DNA of 64,000 nucleotides from Candidatus Bathyarchaeota archaeon (GCA_003164295.1 PLTA01000034.1:91128-155127); one strand, 5' to 3'. Numbered from the stretch's first letter, positions 17,330 through 26,780 are shown. Notes: generated by a model from the letters alone, not told the origin. Numbers and translations are program-made.

Positions 17330-17460
17330 TTAATAAGCCATTGACGCAATAAAGTAAAAGGCAATCAAGAAGAGGATTGGAACGAAAAATAAGGCCATAA
17401 GCCCTATAAACTGCCCAAATAAAAACCCCTTCAGTCCTCTTTTTGGTTGCCTTTTTGCAT
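17330..17460 (-). pseudogene. 43-residue membrane protein with a one-base frameshift near its start
   Basis: The minus-strand frame reads QPKRGLKGFLFGQFIGLMA, then LFFVPILFLIAFYFIASMAY and a stop, a convincing single-helix protein, but has no start codon. An ATG at 17460 with MQK is one base out of frame, separated by a run of five A. One extra A would give an intact protein of 43 residues. It may be a real indel, a homopolymer sequencing error, or slippage. Its two ends also form an imperfect 24-bp inverted repeat (17356-17379 and 17432-17455). Confidence 0.5.
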
Positions 17461-17485
17461 TACATAATGAAAGGTTAGGTAATAT

Positions 17486-18976
17486 ATGGGAATAATTAAT
17501 AGAGCGGTAAGAAATATTTCGAGAAGAAAAATTAGAGCTTTACTAGTAATTATTGCGTTAGGGTTTTCAATGGCTATCATGGTTTCAATTCCTGCAGGTG
17601 TTTTGGCTAACCAGCAGACAGCCAGCACTGCAGCGACAAATCTAGGCAACATAATTAACCAAACTAGTGCGTCAATTAACCAAACATCAACTCAAATAGA
17701 CTGCAGTCTTGCGCCGAGTTTTTCAGGATTCGGTTTCAATGGTGGCGCCGGAGGCTCAAGTACATCTGGCGGTAGTGGTTTTAACCCAGGTCAATTTGGC
17801 GGCGGCACTTCAGGCGGTAGTGGCTTTACCCCCGGTCAATTTGGTGGTGGTACCGTACGTGGTCAGTTTGGCGGCGGCGCATTTAATGGTGGTCAATCAA
17901 ATCCAATGAATGAAAGCCTTTACTCAGATATCAATAGTACAATCTCTGGAGTCGCAGATGTTGAGCCTATATTGCAAGCCTCTGAAGGACAAAACGTGAC
18001 ATCAACAGTTTCTTTTAACGGATACTCTAGAGATATCACCAGACTTGCAGTAGACTACACAATTGAAGGCGTCCCGCTTACCTCGGATCTGATAAATGAA
18101 TATCCTATATTGCCCACAAACATTACTGCAGGTAACAATTTGCAGGCGGGCACTACTGGAGATGTATTGCTAAGCGAAAATAATTCAGCATACTTTAATG
18201 CAGGAGTAGGCGACACAATTACAATTTTAGGTCAAACATTTAACGTTGTGGGTATCTATAGTCCATCATCAGTTGCGCAAACGCAAACGTTATTCATGAA
18301 CCTTTTAGATGCTCAAGCCATAACGAATAATACTGGATACATTACCAGCCTCTCTGTTTTTGCCCAAAGCAGTGGCGATGTATCACAAGTAGCTACAGCC
18401 ATAAGTTCATTGCATCCAGAGCTTACAGTTACTACTGATCAAACTCGCTTAACTCAGCTTCAAACGCTTCAAACAACCTATAATGCTGAATTGGCAACTG
18501 CACAGTCAGCTAATAGTCAAACATACTCAACTGCAGTTGAAGAAATAGTTGTAGTGGTTATAGCCACAAGCTTGATAGTGTTATTTGTTATGCTTTACAC
18601 AGTCAAGGAACGAACAAAAGAAATCGGTACTCTCAAGGCGATTGGCTTTAGCAACTATACCGTTATGGCACAATTTATGCTTGAAGGTATTCTGTTAAGT
18701 ATAATTGCCGGTGTAGTTGGAATCGCAATAGGAAGCATAGCAGCACCAACTCTTGCATCAGCATTACTTCCAAGCGTTGGCGTTGGTGCAGGAAATAGAG
18801 CAGCTGGGTTCCTTTCAGGCACTACCAGAATTAGTGGTTTATCTGTAGCAACACTGAATCCTGAACTCATATTGATACTATTTGGCGCAGCCGTGCTACT
18901 TGGAACCGTGGGAAGTCTATATCCAGCTTGGAGAGCAGCAAAAATAAGACCAGCAGAGGCGATGAAATATGAGTAA
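17486..18976 (+). CDS. MacB/FtsX-type ABC transporter permease with Gly-rich insert
   Basis: 496 residues. Residues 1-35 hold the first membrane helix with the family opening NRAVRNISRRKIRALLVIIAL. An outside domain (about 40-340) carries a Gly/Gln-rich insert at 75-135 before a MacB-type periplasmic-core pattern (ISGVADVEPIL, NNSAYFNAGVGDTITILGQTFNVVGIY). Three C-terminal helices form the FtsX domain, with TVKERTKEIGTLKAIGFS at 371-388 and LYPAWRAAKIRPAEAMKYE at the end. It partners with the next gene (8-nt overlap). MacB-type machines move substrates outside the membrane or drive mechanotransmission; the substrate here is unknown. Confidence 0.85.
   Translation: MGIINRAVRNISRRKIRALLVIIALGFSMAIMVSIPAGVLANQQTASTAATNLGNIINQTSASINQTSTQIDCSLAPSFSGFGFNGGAGGSSTSGGSGFNPGQFGGGTSGGSGFTPGQFGGGTVRGQFGGGAFNGGQSNPMNESLYSDINSTISGVADVEPILQASEGQNVTSTVSFNGYSRDITRLAVDYTIEGVPLTSDLINEYPILPTNITAGNNLQAGTTGDVLLSENNSAYFNAGVGDTITILGQTFNVVGIYSPSSVAQTQTLFMNLLDAQAITNNTGYITSLSVFAQSSGDVSQVATAISSLHPELTVTTDQTRLTQLQTLQTTYNAELATAQSANSQTYSTAVEEIVVVVIATSLIVLFVMLYTVKERTKEIGTLKAIGFSNYTVMAQFMLEGILLSIIAGVVGIAIGSIAAPTLASALLPSVGVGAGNRAAGFLSGTTRISGLSVATLNPELILILFGAAVLLGTVGSLYPAWRAAKIRPAEAMKYE
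17765..17854 (+). repeat. in-frame tandem repeat, two 45-bp units
   Basis: Two adjacent 45-bp units (17765-17809, 17810-17854) encode SGGSGFNPGQFGGGT and SGGSGFTPGQFGGGT within the permease outside domain, followed by a shorter VRGQFGGGA piece. Synonymous differences show the duplication is not brand new. Confidence 0.8.
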
Positions 18977-19772
18977 ACCAGTACTGCAAATAGAAAAACT
19001 AAATAAAACCTACCTGCTTGGCAAACGCAGCGTTCCAGCCCTGTCAAATCTAAATCTGACTATAAATGCTGGAGAATTTGTAGCAATCATGGGTCCATCA
19101 GGCTCGGGAAAAACCACATTGCTCAATGTCATTGGCTGCATTGATAAGCCAACAAGCGGTCAAGTCTTACTAGATGGCACTGACGTCTCAAAACTTCCGG
19201 AAAACCAGCTTTATAAAATCAGAAGAGACAAAATGGGGTTTGTTTTCCAAACCTTTAATTTATTGTCATATCTAAACGCCAGAGAAAATGTAGAGTTACC
19301 AATGGAAGGACGAATTAAATCTAAAAGTGAAAGAAATAAAAAAGCAAGCGAATTATTAGCTACGGTTGGTCTTTCTGGAAGAGAAAGCCACAGACCACAA
19401 CGTCTCAGCGCTGGAGAACAGCAAAGAGTGGCAATTGCTCGTGCTTTAGCAAATAATCCTGCATTTATTCTTGCTGATGAACCGACAGGAAACCTGGATA
19501 GCCAAAATAAACAAGGCATTATGAAATTGCTTGCAAATCTTAACCTTACACAAGGTACCACAATAATCATGGTCACGCATGACAGTCAAGCTGCACGCAA
19601 CACTGAACGCATGCTCCTTCTTAAAGACGGAAAAATAGTAAAAGAGATGCCAGGTTTACATTTAAACAAAAAGAGCAATACATGCCCCTACTGCGGAAGC
19701 CAAATTCAAATAAATGATGATAAATGTCCAACTTGCAAAAAATCTATCTATGCAAGTGATGAACTATTTTGA
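18969..19772 (+). CDS. LolD/MacB-type ABC ATPase with C-terminal zinc ribbon
   Basis: 267 residues. Walker [10 protein letters not shown] at 42-50, Q-loop VFQTFNLL near 92-99, signature LSAGEQQ at 146-152, Walker [11 protein letters not shown] at 166-175, H-loop MVTHD. After the normal end of the domain (about 225) comes a tail with CPYC at 239-242 and CPTC at 253-256, a C4 zinc ribbon that ordinary LolD/MacB ATPases lack. Its ATG overlaps the permease stop by 8 nt, so the two are translationally coupled. The decayed paralogue at 24712 keeps the same ribbon. Confidence 0.9.
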   Translation: MSKPVLQIEKLNKTYLLGKRSVPALSNLNLTINAGEFVAIMGPSGSGKTTLLNVIGCIDKPTSGQVLLDGTDVSKLPENQLYKIRRDKMGFVFQTFNLLSYLNARENVELPMEGRIKSKSERNKKASELLATVGLSGRESHRPQRLSAGEQQRVAIARALANNPAFILADEPTGNLDSQNKQGIMKLLANLNLTQGTTIIMVTHDSQAARNTERMLLLKDGKIVKEMPGLHLNKKSNTCPYCGSQIQINDDKCPTCKKSIYASDELF

Positions 19773-19834
19773 GAGAGGCCAAAAGCAGTAACAAAAAACT
19801 TCCAATATTTATTTAAAATAATTGAGGATTAATT

Positions 19835-21076
19835 ATGGAAACTCCCCCCGTACCCTCGATTCCATCAGTTCCGCAACCACAGCCGCAACCTCAAAAAAAT
19901 AGGCATTTTTCAGCAGTTATCCTAATTATTCTTGTTCTAGTCGGTTTGGTTGCCGGAGGCTTAATCGGCTTTGCGTTAACTTATTCAAATTTCAACTCCA
20001 GACTAAATACCATGCAAACTCAGCTGCAAGGACTAACTCAAAATACCAATAATATTGCATATCCAAATGCAACATATCTGGTAAACTCTAACGTTTCGCT
20101 CTCCCAATTGTATCAGCAAGTCAAATCATCAGTGGTTGTAATCCAGGACTTGGTACCAGCCTACGATTTCTTTGGGCAACTTGCAGGTTACTCACAACAG
20201 CAGGGTTCAGGATTCGTAACAACAGTAAACAATCAGCAAGTTATTGTAACCAATAACCATGTAATAGAAAATGCGGTCAACGAAACCGCCACTTTCGCAG
20301 ATGGCAATTCTTACCCAGCAAAAGTGTTAGGTTCAGATCCACTGTCGGATCTTGCTGTACTCTCAATCTCGCCAATGCCTAGCGGTGTAACATCTTTAAC
20401 GCTGGTCAGTTCAAATACTTTGCAGGTAGGCGATCCCGTTGTTGCAGTTGGTTCACCTTATGGCCTTTCAGGCACATTAACAACAGGTGTGATCAGCTCG
20501 CTTGGACGAACCATCACTGAAGAATCAAGCTCAAGCAGCAGTACAGGACAAACAATTCCAGATATTATTCAAACAAGCACTGCTATTAACCCTGGAAATT
20601 CGGGAGGTCCACTGGTAACCTATGGAGGCGAAGTAGTTGGAATTACTACAGCCGATATTAGCAATTCTCAGGGTTTAGGGTTTGCAATTCCCTCTGACAC
20701 CATATCACGAGAAATAGGCTCGTTAGTTTCCTCTGGCACGTACACTCAGCACCCAACAATTAATGCACAAGGAACAGACATGAACTATGAGATCGCCCAA
20801 GCCATGAAAACCAGCGTCACATACGGTTGGCTGGTTGAAAGCGTATCCGTTCAGAATGGCCTTAAAGGAGGAAATACACAAACGACAATTTTAGGTTCAA
20901 ACATAATCATTGGCGGTGACATAATAACCGCAATAAACGGAGTAAGAATAACAAATACTGATGATTTGCTATCTTATTTGGAGCAGCATACGTTGCCGGG
21001 ACAAACTGCTAATTTCACCGTTGTTAGAGACGGGCAATCTCAAACAGTTTCAGTTTCCATTGGGCAAGTATCATAG
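19835..21076 (+). CDS. HtrA/DegP-type serine protease, membrane anchored, with PDZ domain
   Basis: 413 residues: Pro/Gln-rich cytoplasmic start, one membrane helix at about 25-50, coiled segment, then a trypsin fold with His142 (TNNHVI), Asp172 (SDLAVL) and Ser256 (NPGNSGGP), a complete triad. A PDZ domain fills about 310-410 (GGDIITAINGVRITNTDDLLSYLEQ). HtrA proteases degrade damaged envelope proteins. It lies 62 nt after the ABC ATPase gene on the same strand, so it is probably co-transcribed and acts on the same surface. Start ATG at 19835. Confidence 0.92.
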   Translation: METPPVPSIPSVPQPQPQPQKNRHFSAVILIILVLVGLVAGGLIGFALTYSNFNSRLNTMQTQLQGLTQNTNNIAYPNATYLVNSNVSLSQLYQQVKSSVVVIQDLVPAYDFFGQLAGYSQQQGSGFVTTVNNQQVIVTNNHVIENAVNETATFADGNSYPAKVLGSDPLSDLAVLSISPMPSGVTSLTLVSSNTLQVGDPVVAVGSPYGLSGTLTTGVISSLGRTITEESSSSSSTGQTIPDIIQTSTAINPGNSGGPLVTYGGEVVGITTADISNSQGLGFAIPSDTISREIGSLVSSGTYTQHPTINAQGTDMNYEIAQAMKTSVTYGWLVESVSVQNGLKGGNTQTTILGSNIIIGGDIITAINGVRITNTDDLLSYLEQHTLPGQTANFTVVRDGQSQTVSVSIGQVS

Positions 21077-21132
21077 TTTGTTATTTTACGCGTCTTTATT
21101 TTAAGACGATGAGTGTTTCGAAACATTAAATA

Positions 21133-21153
21133 GCTACTATTCACGGTAGTAGT
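21133..21153. promoter_or_regulatory. BlaI/MecI-type operator dyad before the blaI-like gene
   Basis: GCTACTA (21133-21139), 7-base spacer, TAGTAGT (21147-21153), centred 25 nt before the ATG. An AT-rich TTAAATAG at 21126-21133 just upstream may be the TATA box, so the dyad would cover the start site. The half site TACTA resembles the known MecI/BlaI half sites (TACTAC..GTAGTA). Confidence 0.7.
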
Positions 21154-21167
21154 TAGGTTGCAATTGT

Positions 21168-21626
21168 ATGACAGAAGATAAAAAACCAGACGTTTCACAG
21201 TACAACATAGATGGCAAAGCGTTAGAAGCCTTTCTAGGCCCATTAGAATCCAACATCATGGAAGCAATTTGGGCTTCAAAAAAAACACCCATCACAGTTA
21301 GAGAAATTTATGAAGCCCTTAAAAAAACAAAAAGTATAGCTTACACAACCGTCATGTCCACCATGGACAGGCTTTTCGAGAAGAATCTGCTTGACCGCAA
21401 AATAGAGAAAGGAAGAGGCGGCTTATACTATGTTTATTGGCCAGCACTTGAAAAACAGAATTTCCAAAAAAATGCAGTTCGCGAAGTCCTTTCAAGCCTT
21501 ATAGATAATTTTGGTGAAGTAGTGGCAAACTGCCTTGTAGATGAAACTTGTTTAAATGAGGAAGAACGCAAAGCACTAAAACTCCAGTTAAACGAGAACA
21601 TGACAAAAAAGAAAACCAAAGAATAG
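21168..21626 (+). CDS. BlaI/MecI/CopY-family repressor
   Basis: 152 residues. LGPLESNIMEAIWASKKTPITVREIYEALKKTKSIAYTTVMSTMDRLFEKNLLDRKIEKGRGGLYYVYWPA is the full winged helix of the family; the C-terminal helix region (about 100-145) provides the dimer interface. In bacteria BlaI is cut after BlaR1 senses beta-lactam. Here the next gene, 12 nt on, encodes a BlaR/M48-type membrane peptidase, so the same logic is expected with a different signal. A 21-bp dyad precedes the gene, which implies autoregulation. Confidence 0.9.
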   Translation: MTEDKKPDVSQYNIDGKALEAFLGPLESNIMEAIWASKKTPITVREIYEALKKTKSIAYTTVMSTMDRLFEKNLLDRKIEKGRGGLYYVYWPALEKQNFQKNAVREVLSSLIDNFGEVVANCLVDETCLNEEERKALKLQLNENMTKKKTKE

Positions 21627-21638
21627 GAGAAATGCCTG

Positions 21639-23078
21639 ATGAACTTTGAAGCAATCCTAAACCAGATTTTTCAACCCTATTTTTACTACTCAGTCCTATC
21701 TCTAGTTATTTCCTTTGTTTGCATCAAAGCTGTTTCAAAGTTCACCAATTTCATGGGTCAGAAAACAAAAAGCCTGCTGTACCTTATTCCGTTGGCGATT
21801 CCATTTATTGTGATGATGATCTTTGTTCCTTCTGCAACCATTCAAACACATAACCCTCTCTTTAAAGCCTCCAATGGCGAAATAGTAACAGGCACCAGCT
21901 CTGTCACTACAACCGGACCAATCAATGCAATTGCAATGAATTTGCCTTTCCAAGTTTTTCCAAACCCGAGTTTTGTTGTATCAGCCGCACAAATTCCCAC
22001 AACTTCAATTTACTCAGTTACTGGAATCTTATGCCTCATCGGGTTAGTGGCAGGCGGCTTCTTTGCGTTATCGATGCTTGCAGCTGATGACCGAGTAGCA
22101 CGAAAAGTGTTGCATGTAATTTCTCTATCACCAGGCGAGCATCAATGGCTTCAAACCAAGGTAACTGAACTATCAAATAAATTATTCATTGCAACCCCAA
22201 AAATCGGACTTGTTGAAGACCTGCGACCCAACGCATTCACTATCGGTTATGGCGATACGACAACTATTGTTTTTTCAATCGGATTACTAAATATACTTGA
22301 CCACGATGAAATCGCGGCTGTTGCAGCCCATGAATTGGGTCATGTAAAACATCATGACTTCTTTTACAAAACAGTCACGTCTGCATTAACCGTAATTTCG
22401 TTCTTTAATCCACTCGCTTACATTGCTACATCATCAGGGCAAAGAGAAAGAGAAATGTACGCTGACGAAATCGCCATCGAATTATCCGATAAACCAGCGG
22501 CCTTCGGGAACGCACTTGCAAAAATTTGCAAAGCCATAGAAAATTTGCCCAGAGAAAGCCTATTGGTCAGTTTCTCATCAAACCTTTTAGTTACTTCATC
22601 GGTGCTGCATAGACTAGGGATTCTTTCAACTCATCCGCGATTGGATAAACGGTTAAGAAATATTTCAGAGCCAAAGCAACAGGGTTACATGAATCAACGC
22701 AAGGTATTTTTTGGTTTTGTATTGACTTTGGTGCTTCTTTGTTCTGCAGTTGCTGTAAGCTTCGCCATGGTTAACATACAAACTGGCTATACGGCTGCAC
22801 ATCAAATTAAGGTTCCCTCAGTTGTTGGATACAAGACAACTGGCATCGGCTATGATTTTGCCGGTTTAGGCCAAATTGGAGTTAATGGAGCGATTACAGG
22901 AAATTCAAGTAGTCCATATTTTATAAATTCGCCTTTACATAATGTATTTGCTGTAAGTGGCAATAATGCTGTAGTTTTGATGGTTAACAATGGGACGATG
23001 GTTAATTCTCACATGGGCGTTGGTCAGATGGGTGATTTTTTTATTGTTAGTACTCAAAATGTCAGTTTTGTTGGTTGA
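21639..23078 (+). CDS. BlaR1/M56-like or M48-like membrane metallopeptidase
   Basis: 479 residues. Helices at about 15-35, 45-63 and 122-148, then a cytoplasmic-side peptidase domain: HELGH at 231-235, and REREMYADE at 269-277 giving the third ligand, preceded by LSPGEHQWLQ and PKIGLVEDLRPNAF. A fourth helix near 350-370 leads to an outside C-terminal domain of about 110 residues (VPSVVGYKTTGIGYDFAG...) that could be the sensor. No penicillin-binding SxxK module is visible, so the inducer is unlikely to be a beta-lactam. Partner of the BlaI-like repressor. Confidence 0.82.
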   Translation: MNFEAILNQIFQPYFYYSVLSLVISFVCIKAVSKFTNFMGQKTKSLLYLIPLAIPFIVMMIFVPSATIQTHNPLFKASNGEIVTGTSSVTTTGPINAIAMNLPFQVFPNPSFVVSAAQIPTTSIYSVTGILCLIGLVAGGFFALSMLAADDRVARKVLHVISLSPGEHQWLQTKVTELSNKLFIATPKIGLVEDLRPNAFTIGYGDTTTIVFSIGLLNILDHDEIAAVAAHELGHVKHHDFFYKTVTSALTVISFFNPLAYIATSSGQREREMYADEIAIELSDKPAAFGNALAKICKAIENLPRESLLVSFSSNLLVTSSVLHRLGILSTHPRLDKRLRNISEPKQQGYMNQRKVFFGFVLTLVLLCSAVAVSFAMVNIQTGYTAAHQIKVPSVVGYKTTGIGYDFAGLGQIGVNGAITGNSSSPYFINSPLHNVFAVSGNNAVVLMVNNGTMVNSHMGVGQMGDFFIVSTQNVSFVG

Positions 23079-23136
23079 GCCTTTTTAATTTTAAGGTTTT
23101 TTCTTGTTGTTTTTTTGTTAGTTTTGATTTGATTTA

Positions 23137-23157
23137 GTTACTATCGTCAGTAGTAAC
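23137..23157. promoter_or_regulatory. BlaI/MecI-type operator dyad, distal copy
   Basis: GTTACTA (23137-23143), 7-base spacer, TAGTAAC (23151-23157): a perfect palindrome with the same 7+7+7 layout as the dyad at 21133. It lies just upstream of a TATA-like CTTATATC at 23159-23166. Confidence 0.7.
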
Positions 23158-23169
23158 ACTTATATCATA

Positions 23170-23190
23170 GCTACTATCAATAATAGTAAC
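23170..23190. promoter_or_regulatory. BlaI/MecI-type operator dyad, proximal copy
   Basis: GCTACTA (23170-23176), 7-base spacer, TAGTAAC (23184-23190). It follows the TATA-like element and so overlaps the expected transcription start. The centre-to-centre distance from the distal copy is 33 bp, about three helical turns, so both can face the same side of the DNA. Confidence 0.7.
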
Positions 23191-23263
23191 TACTATAAAC
23201 CTAAATATGTAGAATTAAAATGAAAAAAATAAACACTAACAAAAAACAAGAAGGTGCTATCAT

Positions 23264-24719
23264 CTGGGAATACTAAACAGAGCATTCAGAAACCTCTCAA
23301 GACGCAAAATAAGAGCGTTATTAGTAGTCATCGCACCCGGTTTTTGCATGGCCATACTTATCGCCATCCCACCAGGCATAGCTGCCAACCAAAACGCTAC
23401 AAACAACCTAACCGGCAACCTGGGAAGCACCTTCACATAGACAGAAGCACAAATCAACCAGACATTGACACAAATTCAATGCAGCTTAACACAATCAGCC
23501 CCCAGCGGCTATGGTTTTCAATCAAGTGACTCTGGAACAACGATCAGTGGCCCACCTGGAGGCGGCTCTGGTAGTAAGGGTCCAGAGATAAAAAGCATAT
23601 TTGGTGGAGGCCCGAATGGTGGAGAAGGATCTACCCCTATGAATGAAACTCTCTATTCTGATATAACCAACATATCCGGTGTAGCCGCGGTTGAACCGAT
23701 ACTCCAAGAGGTCGAGGGATATAACAAAACAGTCTATCCAACGATGATGCAAAATGGGGTCCAGTCGCAGTCTACACAAGGCTTCAACATCACGGTGCCC
23801 AACTACATCATTGAGGGCATACCATTTAACGCTTCATTAATTAACAATTATCCAATACTCCCGACAAACGTCACTGCAGGCAGAAACTTGCAATCTACAA
23901 ACACCTGTGATGTGTTTTTGAGCGTAAACAACTCAGCATACTTCAATGCGGGTGCAGGCGACACAATTAACATCTTAGGCACAAACTTCACAGTCGTAGG
24001 CATATACTCACCATCAGGAGTAGACAACCAAGACCTATATATGCCCCTCTCAGAAGCCCAAGCCATAACTAACAACACAGACACCATAACAACCCTAAAC
24101 GTATTCGGCGACAACACCTCAGATGTATCCTCAGTGTCTAACGCAATAAGCGTAGCACACCCAGACCTCAACGTCCAAACGGCACAAGACAGACTAAGCT
24201 AACTCCAGCAAGAAGAGTCAATATACAATAGCCAACTACAAAGCGCTCAAGCAACCATGAATCAGACACAAAACACAAGCCCTAGAAGAAATCGTCATAG
24301 CTGTTGTAGCTACAAGCATCATCGTGCTCTTCGTTATGCTCTACACTGTCCGGGAAAGAACGAAAGAAATCGGGACATTGAAAGCCATAGGAGCAAGCAA
24401 CGCAGCAGTCATGAGCCAATTCCTACTCGAAGGTGTTCTATTAAGTGTACTAGCTGGAGTAGTCGCCGTAGTCATAGGCACCGTAGCTGCACCATACCTA
24501 TCGTCAATTCTGCTTCCAAATTCTGGCAATCTATTCGGTCATGGCCAAATGATTTCAATTATCAATGGTTCAACATCAAAAACTCCAGCCATCACAGTTA
24601 GCCCTGAACTTATGGCAATCGGTTTTGGCGCATCAATATTACTGGGCGCAATCGGCAGCTTGTACCCATCATGGCGTGCAGCAAAAACAAGACCAGCGGA
24701 GGCAATGCGGTATGAGTGA
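23264..24719 (+). pseudogene. decayed second copy of the MacB-type permease
   Basis: Homologous along its length to the permease at 17486 (GILNRAFRNLSRRKIRALLVVIA...; NNSAYFNAGAGDTINILGT...; LYTVRERTKEIGTLKAIGAS). Damage: the start codon is CTG (23264), an in-frame TAG at 23439, an in-frame TAA at 24200, and a frameshift near 24285. The Gly-rich insert is shorter and has different sequence. The reading frame otherwise survives to the RPAEAMRYE end, so inactivation is fairly recent. Two operator dyads lie upstream. Confidence 0.85.
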
Positions 24720-25545
24720 GTTAGTATTGAAAATTGAAAACCTTACAAAAACCTATACACTTGGCAAAAGAGAAGTACAGCCACTAACCAACCTCAATCT
24801 TGAAATCAAGAAAGGCGAATTCACAGCAATCATGGGACCCTCAGGCAGCGGCAAAACTACACTACTAAACATTATGGGCTGCATCGATAAACCAACAAAA
24901 GGTAAAGTTCTCTTGGACAACGTTGACATCGGTGAATTACCTGAATCGCAACTCTACAAAATACGCAGAGACAAAATCGGCTTCATTTTCCAAAGCTCTA
25001 ACCTCTTACCCTACCTAAATGCACGGGAAAATGTTGAGTTAGCCATGGAACTTGCGGGAAAGTTCAGCGGTCAAAGAAGCGAAAGAGCCAATGAACTGCT
25101 TGCGACTGTCGGTTTATCTGGGCGTGAATCTCATAGACCTCAACGTCTCAGTCAAGGAGAACAACAAAGGTAGCCATAGCCCGAGCATTAGCCAATGACC
25201 CAGCCATTATACTAGCCGATGAACCCACAGGAAACCGTCAAGCTACTGGCAAATCTCAACCTCAAACAGGGAACCTCCATTATCATGGTAACGCATGACG
25301 GGCAAGTCGCAGCTCACACTGAACGAATGCTTTTCTTAGCCGACGGAAAAATCACTAAAGAAAAAGAAGGACTACACCTAGCAAAGAAGCTTATCTGCCC
25401 CTATTGCCGTACGAAACTACAACCTGAAAACCAAGCATGTCCTGCCTGCGGAAAAAGTTTTCCAGCACGCAAATTACAAAGCAAAACATTCCCCGCGCCT
25501 GGCAGCAGCCAAACCAAATCGATCGATGCTAAAGGTGATGCCTGA
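24712..25545 (+). pseudogene. decayed second copy of the zinc-ribbon ABC ATPase
   Basis: Starts with ATG overlapping the permease stop, as in the first copy. Walker [10 protein letters not shown], signature LSQGEQQR. A one-base loss at about 25168 puts a TAG after EQQR; the next frame resumes [22 protein letters not shown], then about ten codons are lost and the frame changes again. The tail keeps CPYC and CPAC, so the zinc ribbon was already part of the ancestor of both copies. Confidence 0.85.
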
Positions 25546-26780
25546 TGGAGATTCCCCATCCATTACTTCAAGCTCCTTCACCTCCTCCATCGCTCGCTCA
25601 ACAGCCCAAAGCCAAACATTTTTCTGTTTTGCTCTTAATCGGGCTGGTTCTGGTAGGGTTGATCGCTGGCGGCTTAATCGGCTACGCTTATATCTATTCA
25701 TCACTAAATGGAAAAATAATACTTTGCAGTCGAATTTGCAGAATGACGCGCTTAACTCAGCATATACTTTTGGCTCTAACTTGACCTATCTTTTAGGTGG
25801 AAATGTTTCTTTGGCTCAACTTTATTCGCAGGTGAAAAATTCCGTCGTTGTCATCCAAGACTTCTACAGGAATATACAATGTTTGAACAAACTATATATT
25901 CACAGCAACAGGGATCCGGATTCATAACAACCGTAAACAATCAACAAGTTATCGTTACCAACAACCATGTCATTCAAGATGCAATTAACATAACTAACAT
26001 TTGCAGATGGCGAAAGCTACCCTGGAAAAGAGATAGGTTCAGACTCATTGGCTGACTTAGCTGTCGTCACCGTAAACTCAATGCCCAGTGATTTGTCCTC
26101 GTTAACATTGATTAATTCGTCAACTTTGCAAGTCGGAGACCCAGTTGTAGCTGTAGGTACACCTTTCGGGCTTTCAGGAACACTGACTACAGGCGTAATC
26201 AGCGCACTTGGTCGAACAATAACAGAAGATTCAAGCACAAGCCAAAGCTCAGGACCAACAATTTCAGACATAATTCAAACAAGCACAGCAATCAACCCAG
26301 GAAACTCAGGAGGACCGCTAATTAATTATGAAGGTAACGTGGTTGGCATAACTACTGCTGCGGTAAGCAACTCTAATGGTTTAGGATTCGCAATTCCCTC
26401 TGAAACCATAATACGTGAACTCAACTCTCTGGTAACAAGTGGCTCCTACAACCAACATCCAACCATTAATGCACAAGGAACAGATATGAATTATCAAATC
26501 GCCCAAGCTGCCGGCGTAAACATTACTTACGGTTGGTTGGTGGAGTGTTTCAACACAGAACGGGCTCAAAGGAGGCTCAACCCAGACATCGGTTTTAGGC
26601 TCAACTATAATGACAGGCGGCAACGTTATAATCGGCATCAATGGAACAAGAATAACGGACACCGACGACCTGCTATCTTATCTCGAGCAACATACACTGC
26701 CGGGTCAAACGGTTGATTTCACTGTAATTCGCAATGGACAAACCCAAACAGTTTCAGTAATCATTGAAAAAGTATCTTAA
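25545..26780 (+). pseudogene. decayed second copy of the HtrA-type protease
   Basis: ATG at 25545 overlaps the ATPase stop (TGATG). The anchor region is intact, then frames change near 25715, 25865-25925, 26000 and 26545. Across the frames the trypsin triad remains readable (TNNHVI, LADLAVV, NPGNSGGP) and the PDZ end reads IIGINGTRITDTDDLLSYLE. At least four lesions, so no product is expected. Gene order equals that of the intact module. Confidence 0.85.
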
